From Acidimicrobiia bacterium (GTDB taxonomy: Bacteria > Actinomycetota > Acidimicrobiia > Spongiisociales > UBA11373), in NCBI GenBank assembly GCA_040878325.1, contig JBBDMM010000018.1, forward strand, positions 19,083 to 83,082: a DNA stretch of 64,000 nt, given 5' to 3'. Of this stretch, positions 42,253 to 50,545 are shown piece after piece. Below the pieces are notes generated by a model that was given only the letters and a program-made list of their open reading frames with translations, was not told the DNA's origin and searched no databases. Numbering within the stretch: the first letter of the stretch is position 1; every line of letters begins with the position of its first letter. The translations under genes were made by a program, and so were the position numbers.

Positions 42253-44989
42253 CCTGGGAACCAGTATTCGGCGGCTCGTCGACGAAACAGCCCCACCGAT
42301 CGATGGAATGGAGATCGTCCACAGGTCTGACCGGCGAACGGCGCGGCCAGGATGGGCGATCGGGGTCGCGGCCGGATTCGCTGCCCTGGCCTTCGGGCTG
42401 CTGACCTTTGCAGTACTCGGCTGGGGGCGTAACCAGGCAGGGGCAACTCGGATCAGCGCGGCCGATCTGCCCACGGAAGACCTGATCGCGGTCGCCGACC
42501 TCCACACGGGGGACGAGCTGTATCGCGTTCCGGCAGGTCAGTATTCGGTGTTCGTTCGGATACGAGCTGGAGAGCCGACGCTGTTGTTCGGAACGTCATG
42601 CGACGTGGTGAGTGCCACCCCTCTTCCGGTTGGCTGGGAAGGAATCTGTCTCGAGTACACGAGCGACGGTCGGCGTATCGCCGGCTCGTTCCCACACGGA
42701 ACGCGAAGTGATGCTTCTCCGACCTCGACGCAGTCCGCTCACCTTCAGCCATCGGCGCGATGGTCACTCGATGGCATCGGCGTCGCCGACCCCACCAACC
42801 TTTTGGGTAGGGGTTCGCTGGTCCTCCGCGACGGTCCGGTTGTCCTCGTCGCCGATGGGGACGGGGAGACGGTGACGGCCCTCGATACTGCGACCGGTGA
42901 GCAGTTGTGGCAGCAGACCGTCGACGGCGGGGTCGTGGTATTGCTGGGCACCGCTGCGGACTCGGTAATCGTCGGCGGCTACGGCTTGGTCGTCGCGCTC
43001 GATCGCGCCGCGGGTGCCGAGCAGTGGCGATTCATCGATCCGAGCGGAGCCCTCCGGCCTATGGCCGCGTATGCGGGGGAGTTCGGAATCCACGTCATTC
43101 TCGACCGGCCTCACGAGGGCGACACCGATCCCCCGGTGGTGATGACGTTCGACCGTGTCGACGGCTCGGTGATCTGGTCGAACACACTGGACGGCACCGG
43201 CCACCCGGACCTCGAACTTCAAACCGGTTTCAATAGCAGCCGCCTCATCTTTGATCGACTGTTCGTGAAGACCACGGGCACCCTGCACGCGCTCGACGCC
43301 CGCACCGGAGAGATCCTATGGATTCATCGCTTCGCCGCCGTGCCGCACGAGAGCCACGGGCCGGCGCCGATCCTTTTCGACGGCGTCGTCCTCTACGTAC
43401 CCGACCCCAACGGGGAGCTGGTCGCATTGGAGGCTGACACCGGACAGCAGCGGTGGCGCCTCGAGGTGGAACCCGGCTACGTCGCCCCCGTCTCGAGCGA
43501 CGGTGGCCTCTTGGTGTTCGTCGACGGCGCAGGCGTGCACGCCGTCCACTCCGCCACCGGCGACCGAGTGTGGGACCATCCCATCGCCGACACCAGGACT
43601 CAGGCCGCCGTCGTCGGTGACGTCGTGGTCGCGCTGGGCGCACGTCAGCTCATCGGCCTCGACGTCGCCACCGGTGACCCTTTGTGGAGCGCTTCCGTCG
43701 ACCTCGAAATTGGCTATGCCGTCCTGGCCGCCGGTGACGTGGCGGTGGCGGCCGCCGAGGACGGCGTGGTCGCGGTCGTGGCAGGCACTGGCGCCATCTT
43801 GTGGGAGCTCGACCGCGGAGTCGCCGAGCCGCCCTTCATCGTCGACGACTCAATACTCCTTGCCCACCCAGACGACCAACGTACGACCGCGCTATATCCG
43901 GTCCGGCCGTCAACGACGACCTTCGTTTGGCCAATGGGGTGGTCGGAGGCACCTGGCCACACGGTTGCCGGACGCACGTTTCCGACGACCGTCTGGACCG
44001 GGAGCGAGTACATCGTCTGGGGTGGCGAGAAGCCCAGCGACGATTGGCATACGACAGGTGCGGCATTCAGCCCGTCCGTCGGGCGCTGGCGTGACCTCGC
44101 ACCAAGCCCACTCGCCCCGAGGAGCCAGCATGCAGCTGTCTGGACCGGCACCGAGGTTCTCATCTGCTGCGGCCGTCAAGTGGGCCCAGGCGCTTCTGCG
44201 GGGGCGTACCAACCCGCCACCGACGCGTGGCGCACAATCCCTCAGCCTCCGATCTCCCCAAGCTTCGCCGAGGCAGTCTGGACCGGGTCCGAGATGATTG
44301 TCTTCGGCGGCGTTAGCCGCCTAGGGGCAGGCAACCTTCGGGGTGCTGCTGCTTACAACCCCGCCACTGGCACTTGGCGGACGCTCGCCGACCTTCCATA
44401 TGGCATTGAGCGAGAAGCCGAGGCGGTGCTCGCCGGAGGCGTCATCTATGCCTGGCCCAGCGCCGGTCGCCCTGACGACGCCACCGCGCCACTCGCCTAT
44501 CACATCGGCAACGACACGTGGCAGGTCCTCGCGGTGCCCTCCGAACTCGCCCTTCCTCTCTCGCCGAGCCTCGTGTGGACCGGAAGCGAACTCATTGCCT
44601 GGGGCCTCGCCCACGACTTCGGAGAGAGCTTCGGTGTCGGGGTGGCGTTCGAACCGACCACCGAGACCTGGCGATCCCTACCGCCCACCCCACTTCCAGC
44701 GACCAGTGGCTCCGACGGTAGTCAGGGAAGTCAGGGCGCGGTGTGGACCGGTACACAAATGATCGTCTGGACCGGTTGGATCGGAAGCGAGTGGGACGAT
44801 CCAACGACCGCGATACTCGCATATGACCCCGTTGCTGACTCTTGGTCCCCCCTGGAACCTGCGCCAGTTCGTGGCGCAGGTCTGTGGCAGAACCCCCTCA
44901 TCTGGACCGGCACCCAGCTGGTCGTCCGTCTCCCAGTAGAGGACACGGTGCTCGTGTATACGCCCGAGGCGATGCCACCGCTCGGATGA
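42245..44989 (+). CDS. Membrane-anchored PQQ-like and kelch double beta-propeller, possible anti-sigma
   Basis: 914 residues. A 35-residue cytoplasmic tail (MSDLGTSIRRLVDETAPPIDG) and one membrane helix at about 37-60 (WAIGVAAGFAALAFGLLTFAVLG). Residues about 200-545 are a PQQ/BamB-like propeller (TVTALDTATGEQLWQQTV, LVVALDRAAGAEQWRF, LVALEADTGQQRWRLE). From about 590 there are six or seven kelch repeats, each with (V/I)WTGxxxIVxGG. The start overlaps the sigma gene, so it could act as an anti-sigma factor whose extracellular propellers sense something. The cytoplasmic tail lacks a clear zinc-binding anti-sigma motif, so this is inference. The stop lies in a 34-bp repeat. Confidence 0.8.
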   Translation: MSDLGTSIRRLVDETAPPIDGMEIVHRSDRRTARPGWAIGVAAGFAALAFGLLTFAVLGWGRNQAGATRISAADLPTEDLIAVADLHTGDELYRVPAGQYSVFVRIRAGEPTLLFGTSCDVVSATPLPVGWEGICLEYTSDGRRIAGSFPHGTRSDASPTSTQSAHLQPSARWSLDGIGVADPTNLLGRGSLVLRDGPVVLVADGDGETVTALDTATGEQLWQQTVDGGVVVLLGTAADSVIVGGYGLVVALDRAAGAEQWRFIDPSGALRPMAAYAGEFGIHVILDRPHEGDTDPPVVMTFDRVDGSVIWSNTLDGTGHPDLELQTGFNSSRLIFDRLFVKTTGTLHALDARTGEILWIHRFAAVPHESHGPAPILFDGVVLYVPDPNGELVALEADTGQQRWRLEVEPGYVAPVSSDGGLLVFVDGAGVHAVHSATGDRVWDHPIADTRTQAAVVGDVVVALGARQLIGLDVATGDPLWSASVDLEIGYAVLAAGDVAVAAAEDGVVAVVAGTGAILWELDRGVAEPPFIVDDSILLAHPDDQRTTALYPVRPSTTTFVWPMGWSEAPGHTVAGRTFPTTVWTGSEYIVWGGEKPSDDWHTTGAAFSPSVGRWRDLAPSPLAPRSQHAAVWTGTEVLICCGRQVGPGASAGAYQPATDAWRTIPQPPISPSFAEAVWTGSEMIVFGGVSRLGAGNLRGAAAYNPATGTWRTLADLPYGIEREAEAVLAGGVIYAWPSAGRPDDATAPLAYHIGNDTWQVLAVPSELALPLSPSLVWTGSELIAWGLAHDFGESFGVGVAFEPTTETWRSLPPTPLPATSGSDGSQGSQGAVWTGTQMIVWTGWIGSEWDDPTTAILAYDPVADSWSPLEPAPVRGAGLWQNPLIWTGTQLVVRLPVEDTVLVYTPEAMPPLG

Positions 44990-45014
44990 CATTCCCGCAC
45001 GGTGGCCGAGGGGG
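44981..45014 (+). repeat. 34-bp repeat, copy 1
   Basis: CTCGGATGACATTCC, then CGCACGGTGGCCGAGGGGG. The first bases hold the propeller stop codon. Lies 76 bp before the META-domain lipoprotein start. Copies 2 and 3 are at 48058 and 48154 in the same orientation. Confidence 0.8.
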
Positions 45015-45090
45015 TAAGTTGTAGCCGGGTAGGCCCGTTACTCCCCACGTCGGCATAATCAGTCCGGCAACCATCGTGCAGGAGGTCGAG

Positions 45091-46368
45091 GTGAAGATCG
45101 CCATTCGGCTGGCCGGCCTTTCGCTCTTGGTTGCGGTTGCCGCTTGCGCGGACAACTCCGCTGAAGATTCCTCCTCGATCGAGGGGCGTTGGGTCCTGGA
45201 GTCTTGGGAGGAGAGTGGCGAGCGGATCACGGTCGAGGTCGGTGTCAACACGGTCGGCGAACCGTGGATCGAGTTCAGCGGCGACGCCACCGGAGCGGTC
45301 CGGACATTCGTCGGGTCGACCGGATGCAACGGGATCCGAGAGACCGGTTATGAGTTCTCGGCGGGGTTCCTGGTTCTTGAGGAGGCCGTGGTGCAGGCGG
45401 TGGGGTGCGAGCCGAACAGGGCAGAGGAGATCCTTCTGGCCATGTTGTGGTACACCCCGGATGGTATCGAGGTCGCCCTCGAGACCGATCGGATGGAGTG
45501 GTTCGGCAGCAATCTCGAAGGCACCGTCTACCCACTGGTGTTCCGCCGCGACGGATCCCCACCCCCCGATGCTTCGTCAACTACTACGCCCTCAACGGAT
45601 GACGGGCCAGCGGTACGGGTGTATGAAATCGAAGGCGTCGAAGTCGTCACGCCGACGCGCCTCGACGAGCTCCCAGAACAGGCGATGCAGGTCGAGTTCC
45701 TGGTAACGGTGATCGATTCGGGTGACGGTCCCGAGCTGTGCATCGGCGGGGTTGCCACCTCGCTTCCTCCGCAATGCTCGGGTCCTGTCGCTGCTGGCCT
45801 CAACATGGAAGGCTGGTCCGAGGAGTTGTACGGTGTTCAGTGGGGCGACAGATCCGTGGTGGTGACCTGGCCTCCCATCGACGGGATTGTCACAGTGGTC
45901 GCCGACTCCCCACTCATCCCCTGGGATGTCGAATTCCCGCCAGAAGCACTGCCGGCGGAGTGCCGCGACGTCGAGACCGCGGCAGGAACCGGAGCGATCA
46001 ACGAATACGCCAACTCGCTCGGAGCCCGCAACGGTGGCCTTTACATCGCCAGCGACGGGACGCTCGTGCTCCAGGTGGTCGGCGACCCTGCCCCCGACCG
46101 TGCGGCGTTGGCGGAGTTCGGCGGAGCGTGCGTTGTAGAGGTCCCGCGCAACGAAGCCGAACAGCGCAGCATCCAGGATGCCCTCGACCCGCTTCTCGCC
46201 GACCTTCCAGAACTCGCGAGGTACGCCGTCGGCACTAGCACCGGCGCAGGCGGACGCGTGGTGGTCTACGTCCCCGTCGCCGACAGGGCAATTGCACGGG
46301 CGATCGGAAACCTGGTCGACGACCCCACAGCAATCAGGATCGTGGGACTCGGGATCCTCGATCGGTGA
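45091..46368 (+). CDS. Lipoprotein with META/HslJ-like domain
   Basis: 425 residues from GTG 45091 (GGAGGTCGAG just before). Signal VKIAIRLAGLSLLVAVAAC with lipobox Cys19. Residues about 30-140 resemble META/HslJ: IEGRWVLESWEESGERITVEVGV, STGCNGIRETGYEFSAG and AVGCEPNRAEEILLAML with paired Cys. After a Thr/Ser-rich linker (SSTTTPSTDD), the C-terminal half is unassigned, with an ITVVADS-type strand pattern and Cys in CVVEVP. It follows the sigma/propeller pair in the same orientation and may belong to that regulon. Confidence 0.68.
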   Translation: MKIAIRLAGLSLLVAVAACADNSAEDSSSIEGRWVLESWEESGERITVEVGVNTVGEPWIEFSGDATGAVRTFVGSTGCNGIRETGYEFSAGFLVLEEAVVQAVGCEPNRAEEILLAMLWYTPDGIEVALETDRMEWFGSNLEGTVYPLVFRRDGSPPPDASSTTTPSTDDGPAVRVYEIEGVEVVTPTRLDELPEQAMQVEFLVTVIDSGDGPELCIGGVATSLPPQCSGPVAAGLNMEGWSEELYGVQWGDRSVVVTWPPIDGIVTVVADSPLIPWDVEFPPEALPAECRDVETAAGTGAINEYANSLGARNGGLYIASDGTLVLQVVGDPAPDRAALAEFGGACVVEVPRNEAEQRSIQDALDPLLADLPELARYAVGTSTGAGGRVVVYVPVADRAIARAIGNLVDDPTAIRIVGLGILDR

Positions 46369-46438
46369 GGGCGTGGTGGAAGACACTTCTGGCTGCAGGG
46401 ATGGGGGCGTACGATGGGCGGTGAGCCAGGGGTGACGT

Positions 46439-47752
46439 GTGAAACGCGTGGCGGGTCTTCTCGCAGTGGTGCTTGGGGCGGCGGCGTGCAGCGACGGATC
46501 GGTGCAGGCGACGCCAACCCTCACGGACACCACCACGAGTTTCGGCGCGGCAACCACTGCGGCCCCGCCGCAGAGCACCACCACGACCCCTCAGGTCGTG
46601 ACGATCTCCTACGGGTCGCTCTTCCTGATCCGGTCCATACCGGAGCGCACCTCCACTGACGGCTTGGACATCCAGGTGAACCGCCCGCGGTTGTCCGGCT
46701 TCGATCTTCGACCTCAGATCCCAACCGTGGTCAACAACCAGCTCGATGCGTTCCTCGACAGTCGGCGGGCGACGTACCTCCCTAACCCGGATCTCGGAGG
46801 GCCACCGGCCGAGTACAGCCTCGACTTCGAGGTGCTTTGGCTTGAGGAGGATGCTTGGCCCGTGCTTTCGATCGTGTACACGGAGACCGCCTTCCGGGCT
46901 GACAGTTCTGTGCCGAGCACGGAGCGGTTCGTCCTTCTCTTCGATCTCCCGACCGGCGATCGTCTCGCCCTTGCCGACATGCTGACGCCAGAAGGCGTGG
47001 AGGAGCTACAGGCTCTGGTCTATGAGCAACTCGAGGGCGTTCTGGGCGAGGGCTTCTGCTGCTTCGAACCTGGCGCCCTGGTAGAGAAGGTGGGCTTTGC
47101 TGCCGACGGCTTGGTGGCATACGTGGACGCCTCCGACGGTATCCCGGAAGAGGTTGGCCCTTCCTCCTTCCTGATTCCTTGGGCGGAGGTGGCCGATAGC
47201 ATCGATATGAGACAGCGGTTCCTGGCCCGACGTGCGGTTGAGCAGGGGCGTTGCTCAGCTCAGGGCGAGGACTGGGTGCTCGAAGACCAGGCCGGGCTGC
47301 CCGAACCGGTGGTAGCGAAACGTAGGGCCATCTTCGAGGCTGCGCTGGCGTGTGACTTTGAGGGCCTCGAAGCTCTGGCCGGGTTGGATGAGCCGTACTC
47401 GCTGTGGGGTTTCGTCAGCACGATGGGCGGCTCGGCAGAAGCCTGGTGGGAGGGCGAGGCCTCTGGAGACGCTCCTGTGTGGTTCCTTGCTCGCACCCTC
47501 AATCTCTCCTACGTGCCGGAGGCGTACAGCTTCGGCGAAGACCAGACGTTGGAGTGGCGCGGCTACGTTTGGCCCGCCGCCGCCTCCGACGAGGGTTGGC
47601 TCAGTGTGCCCGCCGATCAGAGGGCCGAACTCGCTGATCTGTACGGGGATGAGTCGATGGCCTCCTACTCTGAATATGGGTGGTTCACCGGATACCGGGT
47701 CATGATCAGCGATGACGGTACCTGGTGGTACTTCGGCTTCGGAGGCGACTGA
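46439..47752 (+). CDS. Lipoprotein with DUF3298/RsiV-like domain
   Basis: 437 residues from GTG 46439, with AGGGG 4 bases upstream. KRVAGLLAVVLGAAAC gives lipobox Cys17, followed by a Thr/Ser linker (TPTLTDTTTSFGAAT). Residues about 65-260 read like DUF3298, the domain in the RsiV anti-sigma (PVLSIVYTETAFR, FVLLFDLPTGDRLALADMLTPEG, FLIPWAEVADSI). RsiV binds lysozyme in Bacillus, so this can be a sensory or binding lipoprotein. The rest is acidic and unassigned. It is part of the island with the ECF factor. Confidence 0.7.
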   Translation: MKRVAGLLAVVLGAAACSDGSVQATPTLTDTTTSFGAATTAAPPQSTTTTPQVVTISYGSLFLIRSIPERTSTDGLDIQVNRPRLSGFDLRPQIPTVVNNQLDAFLDSRRATYLPNPDLGGPPAEYSLDFEVLWLEEDAWPVLSIVYTETAFRADSSVPSTERFVLLFDLPTGDRLALADMLTPEGVEELQALVYEQLEGVLGEGFCCFEPGALVEKVGFAADGLVAYVDASDGIPEEVGPSSFLIPWAEVADSIDMRQRFLARRAVEQGRCSAQGEDWVLEDQAGLPEPVVAKRRAIFEAALACDFEGLEALAGLDEPYSLWGFVSTMGGSAEAWWEGEASGDAPVWFLARTLNLSYVPEAYSFGEDQTLEWRGYVWPAAASDEGWLSVPADQRAELADLYGDESMASYSEYGWFTGYRVMISDDGTWWYFGFGGD

Positions 47753-47787
47753 ATCCTCATCCAGGGGTCGGAGCCGGCCTCGCGCTC

Positions 47788-48016
47788 TCAAACGCGGGAC
47801 AGCCGGAGCGAGAACTCGACCCTGGTGATCTTTCCGAGGGGGCCAGAGGGTCTCGTGCTGCTTACTTCGCCCCGTTCTATACCGCTCATTCCAAGCGTCA
47901 AGATCCCGCACCAGGCCGATCGATAGGCCGAGATCGGCTAGCGAGCGGACCGGACCCTCGAACTCATCTCGCAACGGCGAGTCGGTGTAGTCAGCGGCGA
48001 GAATCAAGTACCTCAT
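47788..48016 (-). pseudogene. Frameshifted remnant of a small protein gene
   Basis: ATG 48016 begins RYLILAADYTDSPLRDEFEG and continues to DLDAWNERYRTG. Near 47870 the plausible frame changes: GEVSSTRPSGPLGKITRVEFSLRLSRV then a TGA at 47788. The distance is 229 nt, one base off a multiple of three. In the starting frame the ORF instead runs antisense into the RsiV-like lipoprotein, which is not credible. It may be a recent single-base loss or a sequencing error. I do not recognise the family with certainty. Confidence 0.4.
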
Positions 48017-48057
48017 CCCAATCGAACCCTGCTTCGCCCCATCTGAGGGACCGTCGC

Positions 48058-48091
48058 CTCGGATGACATTCCTGCACGCTGGCCGACGGGG
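48058..48091 (+). repeat. 34-bp repeat, copy 2
   Basis: CTCGGATGACATTCC, then TGCACGCTGGCCGACGGGG; differs from copy 1 by a handful of bases. Copy 3 starts 96 bp later. Confidence 0.8.
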
Positions 48092-48153
48092 CGGCTGTGT
48101 TACCCGTCGTCTGATACCTCGCATGTCTCGCGGGGCACATTCCAGCCGCTCAG

Positions 48154-48187
48154 CTCGGATGACATTCCCGCACGCCGGCCGAAGGGG
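48154..48187 (+). repeat. 34-bp repeat, copy 3
   Basis: CTCGGATGACATTCC, then CGCACGCCGGCCGAAGGGGG. It lies 88 bp upstream of the lipoprotein gene at 48276, as copy 1 lies before 45091. Confidence 0.8.
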
Positions 48188-48275
48188 GGAGCGCTCCTAC
48201 TTTGGGGGCCGCCATACACTGACACAGACCCGTTCGACTACTGAGTAGTTCTGACGTCTTACCGGAGAGGTCACC

Positions 48276-48761
48276 GTGTCCGCCATGGGGTTGCGACAAC
48301 GAACTTGCCGAGCCTTGGCAATGGCGGTTCTCAGTGTCGCGGCTGCCTGTACCACCTCGACTGAAGGCTCCCCGAGACTTTCTCAGGATGGTCCATTCGT
48401 CCAACACGATCCCGAGGGCTTGATCGTTGAGGCATCGTGGGTTGATCCGACCGGTAGGACGCCGGCTCTCCCTGCCCTGTTGCCCCGTGACGGTCCGGGT
48501 GCGGTGCTGATCGATCCACCAAGCCCGAACACCCTTCGGATTGCCTTGAATGGCAGCGGATGCGTTCCTGAGGTGTGGCTCGCGGTTGACCATGGCCTGC
48601 CGAACCTGGTGCTCGCGATTACCGTCTCGGCGGCCATACCCGAACAGGGCATCCAGTGTCCGGCGTTCGCAACGACGCATGCCTTCGACATCGAGTTCAC
48701 TGACTTGACCGGGGTCGGCAGTGTCAACCTCGTCGTAACCGAAAGCGGACCGCGCGCATAG
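48276..48761 (+). CDS. Small lipoprotein of unknown function
   Basis: 161 residues from GTG 48276, with GGAGAGG upstream; ATG 48285 is an alternative. Signal ALAMAVLSVAAAC with lipobox Cys about 25. The mature protein has four Cys-light strands and an exposed region NGSGCVPEVWLAVDHGLPNLVLAITVS. No family recognised. Third lipoprotein of the island and the second preceded by the 34-bp repeat. Confidence 0.62.
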   Translation: MSAMGLRQRTCRALAMAVLSVAAACTTSTEGSPRLSQDGPFVQHDPEGLIVEASWVDPTGRTPALPALLPRDGPGAVLIDPPSPNTLRIALNGSGCVPEVWLAVDHGLPNLVLAITVSAAIPEQGIQCPAFATTHAFDIEFTDLTGVGSVNLVVTESGPRA

Positions 48762-48867
48762 TCGCCTTGGGCATCGGGGGTTCGGGATGGGAACCCTCAG
48801 CACAGCGTGGCAGGCCGCGGGTAACGGCGAGCGCCCCGAAAGCTGCTGGCTTCTGGTGTCCGAGGCT

Positions 48868-49203
48868 TCAGGCGGGTACGACGGTGCGCTTGCGACCTTT
48901 CGATCGAGACCTCGTCGGGGAGTCATCAACGACCCTGAACTCAATGCGATGTCCGAGCGCTGCGGCGTATCTTCCGAGTGTCGAGGCTCGAGCGTCGGAG
49001 TCGCCGGATTCGAGGCGCGCGATCGCAGACTGCGACGTACCCATCAGGGCGGCGAGCTGCGTCTGCGAGATCGAACGCTCAGCACGGATCGCGGCCAATT
49101 GTCGAATTAGCGCGCGCCGCTGAAATGCGGCCTCTACCAGTTCCGCGAAGCGTTCATTGGTTGAGCTCCGCTCGTGGACCAGTTCAGTGAGAAAGTCTTC
49201 CAT
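48868..49203 (-). CDS. HigA/XRE-type antitoxin
   Basis: About 111 residues from ATG 49203 (AGAGG seven bases upstream); GTG 49233 gives ten more. Helix-turn-helix: IRAERSISQTQLAALMGTSQSAIARLESGDSDARASTLGRYAAALGHRIEF, typical XRE with the LExG turn. A basic tail (RSRSKGRKR) follows. It binds DNA and neutralises the upstream toxin, and likely represses the pair through the operator at 49243-49272. Confidence 0.85.
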   Translation of the reverse strand: MEDFLTELVHERSSTNERFAELVEAAFQRRALIRQLAAIRAERSISQTQLAALMGTSQSAIARLESGDSDARASTLGRYAAALGHRIEFRVVDDSPTRSRSKGRKRTVVPA

Positions 49204-49242
49204 TGCCTCGCCTCTGCTCTTCTTCTTCGGCACAACATTGCC

Positions 49243-49272
49243 ATATCGTTAGTGAGATCGCAACAACGATAT
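49243..49272. promoter_or_regulatory. Inverted repeat between toxin and antitoxin
   Basis: ATATCGTT (49243-49250) and AACGATAT (49265-49272) separated by 14 bp, centre distance 22 bp (two helical turns). It lies between the toxin stop and the antitoxin start, so it is a plausible operator for an internal promoter or for autoregulation. Confidence 0.6.
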
Positions 49273-49282
49273 AGCGACGGGT

Positions 49283-49633
49283 TTATTCCCGTGCCCGACT
49301 TCGCCAGTCGGCGAGTCTGCGCCGGGCCACTTGGATTGTGCTCTGGGGGGTCTTCTGGCTCTTCTTCGAGATCGCCTCCAGGGCAAGCAGGACCTGATCA
49401 TGCTTGCCCTCGGTCGCATACAGAATCCGAAATGCTTGGCGGCCCGCGGCCGCCCGAACCTCGTAGATATCCCCACCTAGATGGTGCGCGATTTGATTGC
49501 CGTTGAGCTGAACATCCTTCATGCCCGCAATCACTGCAGCCGCATCGGTGTCAGACAGGCCGTCGATGAAGTCCTTGACCGGGCTTCGCCCGCTCGGAGT
49601 CCGATAGTCACGCCAACGCCGTTTGACAGCCAC
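49283..49633 (-). CDS. HigB/Gp49-like RelE-superfamily toxin
   Basis: 116 residues from a GTG. Motifs: YRTPSGRSPVKDFIDGL, VQLNGNQIAHHLGGDIYEVRAAAGRQAFRILYAT and ISKKSQKTPQSTIQVARRRLADW. This is the phage-derived Gp49-like HigB family of ribosome-dependent mRNA interferases. The toxin precedes the antitoxin, the usual HigBA order. Intervening 49 bp hold an inverted repeat. Confidence 0.88.
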   Translation of the reverse strand: MAVKRRWRDYRTPSGRSPVKDFIDGLSDTDAAAVIAGMKDVQLNGNQIAHHLGGDIYEVRAAAGRQAFRILYATEGKHDQVLLALEAISKKSQKTPQSTIQVARRRLADWRSRARE

Positions 49634-49726
49634 CCGGGCACAGTAATTGGAGCTCCGTCAGCAGAGGCTTACGCCCGGCGGTGGTGTTCGCCGAGCTGGC
49701 ACCGGTACGCGGGGCGAGAGGGAGAC

Positions 49727-50545
49727 TCAGATCTCTGGCAACAACGCGTCGAGGAGTCGCGTGAACTTTTCCCGCGCCTTGTTTGCCGTTTCCGTTACTT
49801 CTTCGTGGCTGAGGGGGGTGGGGGAGATGCCGGCGGCGAGGTTGGTGACCAGGGAAATGCCGAGTACGTCGGCGCCCATGTGGCGGGCGGCGATGGCTTC
49901 GGGCACCGTCGACATGCCGACGAGATCGGCACCCATCCGCTTGGCCATTTGCACCTCCGCCGGGGTCTCGTAGGAGGGACCGAGGAACCAGGCGTACACC
50001 CCTTCCTTCAAGGGAACTCCCACCCGGTCGCCGACCTCCTTCGCCAATGTTCGGAGTCGCTCCGGGTACACGGTCGACATGTCGGGGAACCGTGGTCCCA
50101 GCCGGTCGTCGTTGGGTCCGGCAAGGGGATTGCGGCCGGTGAGGTTGAGGTGATCTCGAATGAGGACCAGGTCGCCGGGTTCGAATCCATCACCCAGGCC
50201 GCCGGCGGCGTTGGTCAGCGCGATCGTTCGACAACCCGCGAGCACTGCGGTCCGCACCGCGAATACCACCTCGGGCATCTCCCAGCCCTCGTAGGTATGG
50301 ACCCGTCCCGCCAGGATCATCGCCGGGCCTTTCTCGAGTTCGACGGAGAAGAGCGCCCCGGCATGGCCCTCGACCTTGGGGGTGGGGAACCCGGGGATGT
50401 CCGCGTAGGGGAGTTCGATTGCGCCGGGCAGGTTGGCGGCATACCCGCTCAGCCCTGACCCGAGCACGATCGCCAGGTGGTGCTCGGGTCGGCCGGTGCG
50501 GTCCCCGATGGCGACCCGGGCGGCGGTCAGGGCTTCGTAGGTCAT
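49727..50545 (-). CDS. punA: Purine-nucleoside phosphorylase
   Basis: 272 residues. VLGSGLSGYA (phosphate-binding), GRVHTYEGW, LTNAAGGLGDGFEPGDLVLIRDHLNLTG, YAWFLGPSYETPAEV, VGMSTVPEAIAARHMG and SLVTNLAAGI match PNP of the trimeric kind. It splits purine nucleosides with phosphate to base and ribose-1-phosphate. The start overlaps the deoA stop (ATGA). Last gene of the upp-atl-deoA-punA salvage operon. Confidence 0.95.
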   Translation of the reverse strand: MTYEALTAARVAIGDRTGRPEHHLAIVLGSGLSGYAANLPGAIELPYADIPGFPTPKVEGHAGALFSVELEKGPAMILAGRVHTYEGWEMPEVVFAVRTAVLAGCRTIALTNAAGGLGDGFEPGDLVLIRDHLNLTGRNPLAGPNDDRLGPRFPDMSTVYPERLRTLAKEVGDRVGVPLKEGVYAWFLGPSYETPAEVQMAKRMGADLVGMSTVPEAIAARHMGADVLGISLVTNLAAGISPTPLSHEEVTETANKAREKFTRLLDALLPEI

